Shown piece by piece: positions 46,201-54,480 of a DNA stretch of 64,000 bases. Numbering within the stretch: position 1 is the first letter of the stretch; the number at the start of each line of letters is the position of its first letter. The stretch comes from Limnanthes douglasii subsp. nivea. Lineage: Eukaryota > Streptophyta > Magnoliopsida > Brassicales > Limnanthaceae. The translations under genes and the position numbers were made by a program. Location of the stretch: the NCBI GenBank assembly GCA_036936605.1, contig JAUPFV010000002.1, positions 220,937,046-221,001,045 of the forward strand, in the 5' to 3' direction. Below the pieces are notes generated by a model. It saw only the letters and a program-made list of their open reading frames with translations, was not told the DNA's origin and did not search any database.

Positions 46201-46673
46201 TTCAAGAAGTGTTGTGGGCATATTGTACAACTCCTAGAGAGGCTACAAAAGAGACTCATTTTTCTTTGGTGTATGGAATGGATGCTGTATGCCCCGCTGA
46301 ATCTACATTACCTTCCTACAGGTTATTGCGTTATTCCGAAGTAGATAATGATGAAGCTAGAAGGGTTGAGCTTGATTTGTTAGAGGAAAAGAGGGTCAAA
46401 GCACATTTGAATGTGGTTCATTATCAAACCTTAATGAAAAGCAGGTACGATGCTAAAGTTAAGAAGAGGGAGTTCAAAGTTGGCGATAAAGTGTTGCGAA
46501 AAGTATTTCTTCATACTAAGGATAAACACCTCGGAAAATTGGCTCCGAATTGGAAGGGTCCTTATGAAGTCAAAATGAAGGTCAAGCCAGGTTCATATAG
46601 GTTGTCTGATCGTGAGGGGAGGATGCTCAAACACCCTTGGAATATAGAACATTTGAAATTGTATTGTGGTTAA
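43243..46673 (+). pseudogene. pol of Tat element 3: RT, two RNase H, integrase
   Basis: The frame runs on from the gag-protease TAG (QFGGLPSSSTDEG) to a 2-base loss near 43624. RT continues 43649-44290 (KKKNGKWRMCVDFTDLNRACPK, FMDAFSGYNQI, YIDDML). A 127-bp tandem duplication (44293-44546) shifts the frame before RNase H (about 44540-44890). A second, archaeal-type RNase H (TDGGSSNKGSSAGV, about 44960; TDSQLVVNH) and integrase follow, with an intact zinc finger (HDGDGSAHCGF...CDTCQRY). The core has DLVGP, TDNGP and NGQVEVTN. TGA at 45828-45830 and TAG at 46188-46190 both replace a Trp codon. The C-terminal segment ends HPWNIEHLKLYCG at 46673. Confidence 0.94.
44293..44546 (+). repeat. 127-bp tandem duplication in element 3 pol
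   Basis: 44293-44419 and 44420-44546 are nearly identical, with one A/C difference that I can see. The unit begins GTTGCGTCGACCGAATAATT. 127 is not a multiple of three, so the duplication breaks the RT-to-RNase H frame. Confidence 0.95.
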
Positions 46674-47166
46674 AATTGAACTTAGAATTTTTGCAAGACA
46701 TACATACTCTTTCCTTATCTGTTGGCCCAGAAAGGTTTTAATGAGGTGTCTGGTTAAAATTGAATTTCATAATAAAATTTCTTTTGGCCATTGGTTGTTT
46801 AATATGATGAATGATTTGTTATTTTGGTAACTTGGCAAAGACTGATCATCTTTGAAAGTTGACCAAGAGTAATTTTCCAAAGCAACAGCTTTGAAGAAAC
46901 AACCTATTTCGAGGTGCCACGTTTTATGAGTGCATCTAATTTTCGAGGTGCCACGTTTTATGAGTGCATCTAATTTTCGAGGTGCCACGTTTTATGAGTG
47001 CATTTAATTTTCGAGGTGCCACGTTCTATAAGTGTACCTGAACTTTGAAATATTAAGAGAGTTGCTTGTTTCATCGGATAAAACTTGAAGCTTACAAAAA
47101 GGAGACAACTACTTAATAAAAACACACAAAAAACAACAACAACAAACACATGACATAATCTACTGA
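46674..47166. other. Spacer between convergent pol and antisense gene, element 3
   Basis: About 490 bp. It holds a tandem array of four 34-bp units (46910-47045) and otherwise no coding sequence. It differs from the spacer of elements 1 and 2 apart from a short AGGTTTTAATGAGGTGTC stretch after pol. Confidence 0.75.
46910..47045. repeat. 34-bp tandem repeat, four copies
   Basis: Unit starts lie at 46910, 46944, 46978 and 47012. Each begins CGAGGTGCCACGTT and continues TATGAGTGCAT. The first three are almost identical and the fourth is diverged. Tandem repeats in the 3' region are known for Tat/Retand-type elements and can seed satellites. Confidence 0.93.
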
Positions 47167-50052
47167 TTAGTCGTCTTCCGATGACCCTTCAGAATCGTCA
47201 CCTTCTTCTGAAGAGCTTGATGCAACCTCGAATGCTTCCTTTGGGCGACCTTCCTCTGGAACTTGTTTCCAAAATTCTGTTAAATTTAACCTTGGATAAG
47301 CGGCATGGATTTCTCGAAGAAGATTGATAGCTGTTTGGGTTTGAGCCTTCTTGATACCGTCAAGCATCACAGAAACAACAGCAACTTCGGATTTCTTGAT
47401 GGCGACCTTCTTTTCCTGCTCGAATCCTGTTTGAAGCGTAGTCAATTGAGTTTGACAATTTGTCAGGCTTTCCTGAGTTTTCTTAACAAGTTCTTCAGCC
47501 TCGGAAGATTTTTTCTTTTCACCAGATATGGCAATAGAATGCTGAGAATTTATCTTTTCAAGAGCCATCCGATGAGAAGTCTCCATAGCTTCGATTTTTT
47601 CTTTATGCTCGATAAGAAGTTTTCTTTTTTCAGCTTCGAAATTTTGAAGTGCTTTATCCTTTGAAGCTTTTTCAGATTCTTTTTCCTTTTTGCTCTTGAT
47701 TAATTCTTGTGCAAGGAGCTCCAATTGTGTATGTGAATTGTTTACTTCTTCACACAATTTTTTGGCTGCAGCACTTAAGTTAGTAAAAGGTCGAAGGATT
47801 GAAGTTACCTCATCGGATCTGTCAGGGTTGGGCAAGTTTGATGGGCGATGATGGACAGGAATGATTGCATTAGATGTTGAAGTTATGGCAGCCCCGGTAG
47901 AAGATGATGGAATGGTGTTGGTAGGCTGAGAATCTTCACCAGTGACTACAAAATCCCCGCTCGAGTTGAAATCTTCGAGGTTAAGATATTCGTTTTCTTG
48001 GCTATCTCCTAGTGCCAATCCCCCATGAGGATTTTCTTCAATGAAGGTTTTCTCATGCACCTCGGAAGCCAATACCTCTTCGAGCATTTCAGCTTCGTTC
48101 TTTTTCTTCGGGGTAGTGGACTTGCTCTTTTTCTTCTTTGGAGCATTATCTTCTTTCTTTTTCCTTTTCAGGACAGGTTCATCTTCTTCGGATATTGGAG
48201 GAAGTTGAGATGCAGGCACTTTTCGTTTCCCTGCAGGCTTCTAATTTTTGGAAGGGTTAAGCTTACTTGTGTTGGGCTTTTTGAGGGCTAGCTTTCCCTT
48301 CTTTTTTAGTGACAAGTGACTGTCAGATCGGTTCCTGGTGGGAAGGTAAGTTTTCCCATCTGGTGCAAGTATTCTTTTGACCGCTTCAATGGGATCTGGG
48401 GGGAGCATTAGGTCTTCAGGGAAGTCAGCTCCCAAGGTTATGCGCCAGAGATGGCTGTTGACGAAGTTGATTGGTTGAAAGGCTGAGTGAAAGCCATTTC
48501 CCCAGGCTTTCTCTGCCCATTCAGCCATTCTCTTGAAGATGTCCTTTGCAGTCTTTCGACGACTTTTGAATCTCCTCAGAATTTCTGGAAAAAGAGTAAA
48601 CAATTAGATAAGTAGGCTTGGTTATTTTGACTAGGCTTAACAAGTTGGGAAGAAAATATTAACAATAATAACAATGATCTACTTACTGTTATCTCTCCAG
48701 ATGAGAGTAAGTTTTGAGGGGTTGTCATCGGAAATTTCTTTGCCATTTTCCCAAGCTCCTGATAAAAAAACAAACCTTTGCTTCCAAAACTTATCAGCTT
48801 CGAGGAGGTCATCGATAATCTTCAGATCATCCTCCAAAGTTAGGTAGTAGAATGGTAAAACTGGCCCATTTGAGATTTTGGTCAGCGAGATGAAGTCCTC
48901 TATTTCGAGGGGGATGCTTCCTAGCCTCGACACCATAATAACGGAGAATAAAGTGAACAGTTGGTTTGGAGTGACTTGTGTTGGGCACAACCCAAGAATT
49001 TCGAAGTACTTTACAATAATTGGATCGAGGGGAAATCGAAGTCCCCAGTTGAAAAGCTCAGGGTAAACTACCAATTTATTTTTTTGACAACTCAAAAGTG
49101 TTTCTCCTTCTACTGGTAGACGAAGAACAATGTTGTCTGTTAATCCCCATAGTTTCTTAAGTTCTTCTTTCTCTGATTCGAGGTAGTAAGTATAGGGTAC
49201 ATTTTTTAGGGCAAGAATGTACCGAGGACAAAGTGGTTTTAGGTTTTCCTGAACCAAAGCGGCAACATCTTCGGGGAGGGTAATAGGAGCTTTCTTTCCT
49301 CGAATTTTCTTTGAAGGGATTACTTCTTCTGCCTCGGATTCGCCTTCGGCATTGGATTCAGTGGCTTCAGAATCATTTTCCTTGTCATTTTCTTCATCAG
49401 TAGCTTCATCGCGAAGACTTTGAGTTTGAGTCTCAGTTTGAGTCACAAGAACTGGTTGACTATTCTCTGGTGTAACGTCAACCACTTCTTGTGAGGGAGG
49501 AGAGGAGGTTTCTGCATCGTCACCCATTGCTAGAAAGGTTGATTTTTTGCGAAGTTTAACTTTAGTTGCTTCGGATTGTAGGATAGGTGATTTGGGTTGT
49601 AGTTTTTTAGTTGCTTCGGATTGTAGGATAGGTGATTTGGGTTGTAGTTTTTTAGTTGCTTCGGATTGTAGGATAGGTGATTTGGGCTGTAGTTTTTTAG
49701 AAGTTGGAGGTTTGTCAGAATTGACAGCCTTAGGTTTTCGATGTGGTCTTAGTGATGGAGAAGTGGGTTGATTTCGAGGAGGAGAAGATTGCTGGCTGGA
49801 TTCTGGGTTTGATGCTAGGGGCGAAGATGAATTAACAAGGTTGGAATCGAAGTTACCATATTTGAAGATGGTAGAGGAGAATCGAGGACCGTTGTAGATT
49901 AGCCCAACAGCTCTGTATTCCTCAGCTCTTTCTCCAATACAGAGATAGTCGTAAGCACCAAACACTTGATTGCTAGGACCAGGGAAGAGAGATTTCTTTG
50001 GTTTTCTTGGTTTTTTGGGTTTAGATCTTTTATATTTGGGATATCTTCTCAT
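47167..50052 (-). pseudogene. Antisense gene of Tat element 3 (copy 3), nearly intact, two exons
   Basis: ATG is at 50052 (basic start MRRYPKYKRSKPKKPRKPKK, like a nuclear localisation region). Exon 1 is fully open to the donor at 48687. It has a RAEEY segment, a Ser/Pro linker with three 15-residue repeats (KLQPKSPILQSEATK) and a Glu/Asp-rich stretch. The core (about 49270-48720) reads NWGLRFPLDPIIVKYFEIL, LCPTQVTPNQLFTLF, MVSRLGSIPLEIEDF and SGAWENGKE. The 102-bp intron, 48585-48686, is GTAAGT...CCAG in phase 1. Exon 2 (48584-47167) has one TAG (48241-48243). Beyond it the frame continues with a Lys-rich stretch (RKKKEDNAPKKKKSKS), a coiled coil of about 130 residues and an acidic end (SSSSEEGDDSEGSSEDD). 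The spliced product would be about 926 codons. The core resembles Transposase_28. Function unknown. Confidence 0.9.
49562..49699 (-). repeat. 45-bp tandem repeat inside antisense gene, three copies
   Basis: Three near-identical in-frame units encode KLQPKSPILQSEATK each time. Copies 1, 2 and 4 of the gene have nothing similar, so the expansion is specific to this element family or copy. Confidence 0.9.
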
Positions 50053-50211
50053 ACAATAGACGTTGATCTGGGAAGTTGTTTTTTGTGACTGAAGAAATTG
50101 ATGTTTCTGGGGAAGGTAGCTAATGGGGTTGAAGGTTGAAGAAGAACTAGATGAAGATGGCTTAGGAAAGAGATGATTTTTCTAAAAAGTTCTCAGTAAG
50201 GTGGAGCTAAG

Positions 50212-50219
50212 TATTTATA
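50212..50219 (-). promoter_or_regulatory. Putative TATA box of antisense gene, copy 3
   Basis: TATAAATA within CCAAGTATAAATACTTAG on the minus strand, 160 bp upstream of the ATG at 50052. A CCACGTTT core (G-box-like) lies about 75 bp further upstream near 50290. Activity is inferred. Confidence 0.55.
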
Positions 50220-50603
50220 CTTGGAAAAAGATGACATTGAGAATTTGAAGAGGCAAAACCAGTGAACTGTTCTCATTGGGTGGAATGTGAAACGTGGAGA
50301 AAAACTTGCTGTGTCATAGACCTATCAAGAAGGGTCCAATCAATCTTTCAAGTAGGGGTCAGAAGATTCGAAGTAGAAGTAAAGTTGTATTTCTAGTCAG
50401 AAGATTCGAACTGGAAGCAAAGTTGTATTTCAAGTTGGCAGAATCAAAGTGAGTGGGGAGCTTATTTGCACTCATTCTTATATTCGAAGTGAAGTTACAA
50501 GTCACTGGGCTCAGTCATAATAAAGGGGCTGGATGAAAGAAGTTTTATTCACTTGGAGTAATGTTCGAAGACTGAATAGTTCTTATAAAATTGTCTTTAT
50601 AAG

Positions 50604-50618
50604 AACTAAGGGGGCTAC
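50604..50618 (+). other. Polypurine tract of element 3
   Basis: AACTAAGGGGG, then CTAC, then the LTR. The concatemer LTRs are preceded by a similar GGGAGGCTAC. Confidence 0.75.
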
Positions 50619-50906
50619 TGATAAGGAAATATATTCATTAGGGGCTTAAATGTAATTAATAAGGACTTGAATGATAAGTTCTATTAATATAGAATAAGAT
50701 TAAAGTTTTATAAGAAGAAAAGGGACTGAACTGTAAATAAGTCTCTTATGTAACCGAATTTGTAACTAACTCACTAGGCCTATTTAAAGAGGTCGAAGAG
50801 GTTGATTACACTTATGAAATAATTAGAGGAGAAAGATTATATTCACCATCTGAAAATCTCTGAGTCAATATTCTCAATCTTCTCAATACAATTTCTATTC
50901 TCACCA
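50619..50906 (+). repeat. 3' LTR of Tat element 3
   Basis: 288 bp, starting TGATAAGGAAATATATTC and ending TCTCACCA. Pairs with 40436-40723. Confidence 0.95.
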
Positions 50907-50977
50907 ATCTCTAACATTTTTTTATTTGGCAAAATTTATAAATTTAGTCAATAATTTGCAAAACTTTATAAGGTAAA
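50907..50977. repeat. Foldback element copy 2, remainder after element 3
   Basis: Resumes after the element 3 insertion with AAATTTATAAATTTAGTCAAT-type sequence. It is cut short where copy 3 begins, so the right arm of this copy is missing. Confidence 0.5.
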
Positions 50978-51344
50978 GTTTAAATCAGTGAATAGTCCGT
51001 TGACTATCCCGTTTTTTTAAGTTTAGTCTCTTAATTTCAAAATCGTCTGTAATGGTTTCTTGATTTGGCAAAATTTATAATTTTTGTCAATGATTTGCAA
51101 AAATTATAAATTTAGTCCATCGACTTGGAAAAATTTATAAATTTAGTCCATCACGTGTGGACTTTTTTTGTGTTAGAAGCTAAATTTATAGATTTTCCTA
51201 AGTCGAGAGACTAAATTTATAAATTTTGTCATTGAATAAATTTATAGATTTTGCGAAATCTAAAAACCGTCACCGATGATTTTGAAATTAAAAGACTAAA
51301 CGAAAAAATGGATAGTCGACAGACTATTTATTAATTTAATCCAT
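50978..51344. repeat. Foldback / MITE-like element, copy 3
   Basis: Long inverted arms: the left arm (AATAGTCCGTTGACTATCC, then TTTAGTCTCTTAATTTC) pairs with the right arm (GAAATTAAAAGACTAAAC, then GGATAGTCGACAGACTATT). Between them are AAATTTATAAATTTAGTCCATC-type units in both orientations. Non-coding. Confidence 0.68.
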
Positions 51345-51740
51345 GATGTGACATGCTTTTACCTTAAACTTAAATCTTGCTTTATATATTTTAAAAATAA
51401 ATTTAATTTTTTGGATTGTTTTTTATCCTATATTAAGTATAATAGTGGTTAAAGTCTATTTATATTTTTTAATTCCATAAGATAAACAAATTTATCCGAA
51501 TACGAATTTGGATTATCGTAGTCAATTTAAGATTTAAAAATAAATTAAAGAGAACGTTGGATGAACTTAAGCAATCCGGTAGAAAAATGTTTGGTGTAAC
51601 ACAATATAGAGGTTTTGTCGTAACAATTTAAACAAATAAGACCTGTAATATGAGATAATGAATATTCACCACGATTAGATAAAAGTTTATGGCTGCAAAC
51701 GTTTGACCAATTTTCTCAAAATTTTGGGGACAAGTTCGAT
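51345..51740. other. AT-rich spacer, partly shared with 27590-27780
   Basis: The first 200 bp resemble the flank of foldback copy 1. The rest leads into copia family X sequence. No gene was seen. Confidence 0.5.
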
Positions 51741-53220
51741 GCGATAACAAAATTGTTTGCTGCGGAAAAAAATAGCTTGAATGGTTGAGATATCTCTTGT
51801 TGGAGATACCATATACTTCTAATGGGAATATGACAATTCAAATACATTGTGATAATCAAGAAACTTCAGGAACAAAATTGTTTGCCAAACTATTAACTCG
51901 AGAATTGGTAAACTCTACATCTATAGAGATATGACTAAAAATCTTTAAATTCTATTTTATAAATGATGGCAACACAATTCGATTACAAATAATCTAAACA
52001 TCTAATTTTAATGAATAATAGTAAATTGTTTATGAAATAAATAAAATATATATAAAATAGAGTTGTATTGTGATGTGTGTATCATATGTTTGTCGTTATC
52101 GTTGATAGATAATTTAAAATGAGCTTTTAATGGAATTCGATGTACGTGTTATAAGTGTTTTTAAAAATAAATAAAAAAATATTATAAGAATTTTACCTAT
52201 AAGAATCTAGAGGTAGTGTCACCTATTGTGAGAGAATATTTCCTCTCAAATTATGGTTCTTGAGATAGAATGAGCATACAGTAAAGATAATACAAAGAAA
52301 AATGTGGATAAATAAATTAATAAAATAATAGCATATGTGACAACTTTGGTAATGTAATATGAGAGGTTGGTTAGAAGTTACATCTACTAATGTTTCCAGA
52401 CCAAGTTGTATTGTTTTTACACAAATATAAAATTCAAATAGAAATATATTTGACTTTATGCGCAAAATATTTTTCGGCGATAAGATAAAAGATGTATTTT
52501 AATCAAGTAGAAGATTGTTAGAAATTTTGAAAGTGATTAGAGTTGATCCAAATACGAGTTTGGATCATCAGATACAATCTGGAATAAAAAACGTAAACTA
52601 GGGAGAATGTTAGATAAACCTCCAAAGCAATGTGACTTAAGAAAGGTAGTTTACCGTGACACCAAGTAAAGCTTACCGTGAGAATTGTTATCGGTATTTT
52701 GGGCCTGAAATGATAAGATATCAGTTTTTTCAGTTTTGACCGCTAATCGAATCAGGCATAAAAATCAGCTCTTGGACCACCAAATAACATTATCGAGCAG
52801 TCTTGGTCGGGCCTTGCCGAACCAATCTCTGACGGTTACCGGGTCTGCCACTTTCTTTCATAACAGATCCGAAAATAACGGCTGACATAGAATTATCTCG
52901 CACGCAATGAGATGCTGCTACTGGATGTCAGGTTTAGTTCTTTATACAATAGGAAAAACATAAATTAGTTTATTTTAGTCTTACCAGTTTGGACGAGTAA
53001 TAATATCACACTAAAAAATCGGCTTGTGAGCCGTCCGATAACACTATTAGGTCGGTCTCGGGCGGGTTACCAAGTCCGGTAGCCTAATAATATCCCTACT
53101 TACCAAGGAAATTATGGGCAAACAAGAGTTTATATATGAGACTGCATGTTATTTTCATGGTTAGAAAATGTTTATTGTGATAAAATGGAGTTTTTCGAGA
53201 CAAACAAAAAGCTTGTTGCT
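51741..53220 (+). mobile_element. Ty1/copia family X remnant, copy 2
   Basis: RNase H tail with SLVGDTIYF and QIHCDNQETSGTKL-like readings (51780-51890). A 3' non-coding part follows, then a purine tract TAGGGAGAA and probable LTR from about 52609 (TGTTAGATAAACCTCC). It parallels copy 1 (38961-40360) closely and shows the uninterrupted site of the Tat element 2 insertion. Gag, protease, integrase and RT are absent. Confidence 0.7.
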
Positions 53221-54480
53221 ATAACGAGGCATAAAACAATATTGAGGAAAATTTAGGGACGAGTTTACCGTGGAGAATGCACTTTGTTGTGGTAAAAAAA
53301 TGGTTGTTGCGACAGTGTTAAGGTTTTCAAGTTTCTAGAAAGCAATTCAGAAAGTAAAATTTGAACTTCGACGCGACAACAACAAAGGTTATCACGGTGA
53401 ACATGGTGAATATTCAAATAAAAACTAAAAAAACGTTGGTGTCGCGATAACTAAAAGTCTTGCAATAGTAAACTTGAACAAGTGTATGTTAGCAGGAATG
53501 CACCTTTCTAAAAAAATTACTTTTTTATCAACATGATTCTTACTAAGGGTTTTGTAAAATTGTGTAACCATGTATAAGATTTTATGGACATTATAAGTAG
53601 TTATATGGTTCAAGAAATAAATTAAAACATGTCGTTAATCTCCTAATTTCTTGAAAACTCAGTTTTATCTTTAATTGTCAATACTTGTCAAACTTTGATT
53701 TTTTATTTATAGTTGCTTGTCTCAGAAATCATAAAACTTTTTATATCCTAAAACAAATTTCATTGGATGATCAAAATAATAGAGTGATCGAAAAAGGTCT
53801 TTTTCGAAAATGTATCCAATACGTATCTCAAGGTTTTATACTTTTTGACTATTTTCAGGTGAGAGTTCATCTCGATATTTGTGAGTTCATATTTCTGGCA
53901 TTCTTTCTTTTAAATAAAAAATATTTATTATCATGGAAGTATAAATAAGTAAGGTCATGTACAAAGACCAAGTTTGATTGGATCGGTGTTATGGAGCAAG
54001 TCATGCAAGGTGAAATGATAATATGACGTTCTCGATATCAGTATTCAAATATGAAGCATGCTGAAGGAGAAATATAAGTACTACAAAATCTTTTATATCT
54101 AAATATTTAATTTATAAGTTTTTAGTATGTAAGTTTTTCCTCTCCCCTATTTTGAGTCTACAAACACAATTAAAGTACTTGTGTCTACAAAGATGGATGG
54201 ATATTCCAATATTAAAATTTCAAGAGTATTAACATAGAAAGTTTTGCGTTTCGATGTGTTGTGTTTATGTTAAACTGTGTCATTTTGTAAGAGATTTCAA
54301 CCTTCAAAAGAAAAACACAGAGTGTAAAAATATGAAAGAGAAAATTATGATAATGATGATGGAAATCAATGTTGCATAAGCCAAATCATCTGGTTGGTGG
54401 TATGATACTTGTGCATATTCTCTATGATAAAGGTCTATTCAACTCAATTAAAATGAATAGTGATGCATGTGAGGTGTAAT
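53221..54480. other. Unassigned AT-rich region, probably copia leader/LTR debris
   Basis: A stretch near 53690 (GTCAAACTTTGATTTTTTATTTATAG-like) resembles 57905-57945 beyond the coding end of copia copy 3. The region may therefore hold a decayed 5' LTR of that copy. ORFs 53425-53613 and 53685-53948 have no family signature. Confidence 0.4.

Larger units (their letters stand above)
40436..50906 (+). mobile_element. Tat-lineage Ty3/gypsy element 3, complete LTR to LTR
   Basis: The element is 10,471 bp. Its LTRs are both 288 bp (40436-40723 and 50619-50906), TG...CA, with about six differences by my count (about 2 percent). The flanking 5-mers are ATCTG (40431-40435) and ATCTC (50907-50911), an imperfect target duplication. 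The order is LTR, primer site, gag-protease, TAG, RT, two RNase H domains, integrase, a spacer with tandem repeats, antisense gene, polypurine tract, LTR. It belongs to a different family from element 2: the LTRs are unrelated apart from TGAT and the proteins are clearly diverged. Defects are few but enough to inactivate pol. Confidence 0.94.

Noticed and set aside
46910..47045. Regular 34-bp repeats suggestive of a CRISPR array
   Set aside because: The units are directly adjacent with no spacers, in a eukaryotic retrotransposon spacer; this is a simple tandem repeat.
47305..47664. + strand ORF of 119 codons
   Set aside because: Shadow of the coiled-coil part of the antisense gene on the opposite strand.
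49547..49771. + strand ORF with regular LVASDCRIGDLGCSF repeats
   Set aside because: It is the reverse reading of the 45-bp repeat in the antisense gene.
53685..53948. ORF of 87 codons on the + strand
   Set aside because: AT-rich composition, no motif, and it lies in repeat-like DNA resembling the region after copia copy 3.
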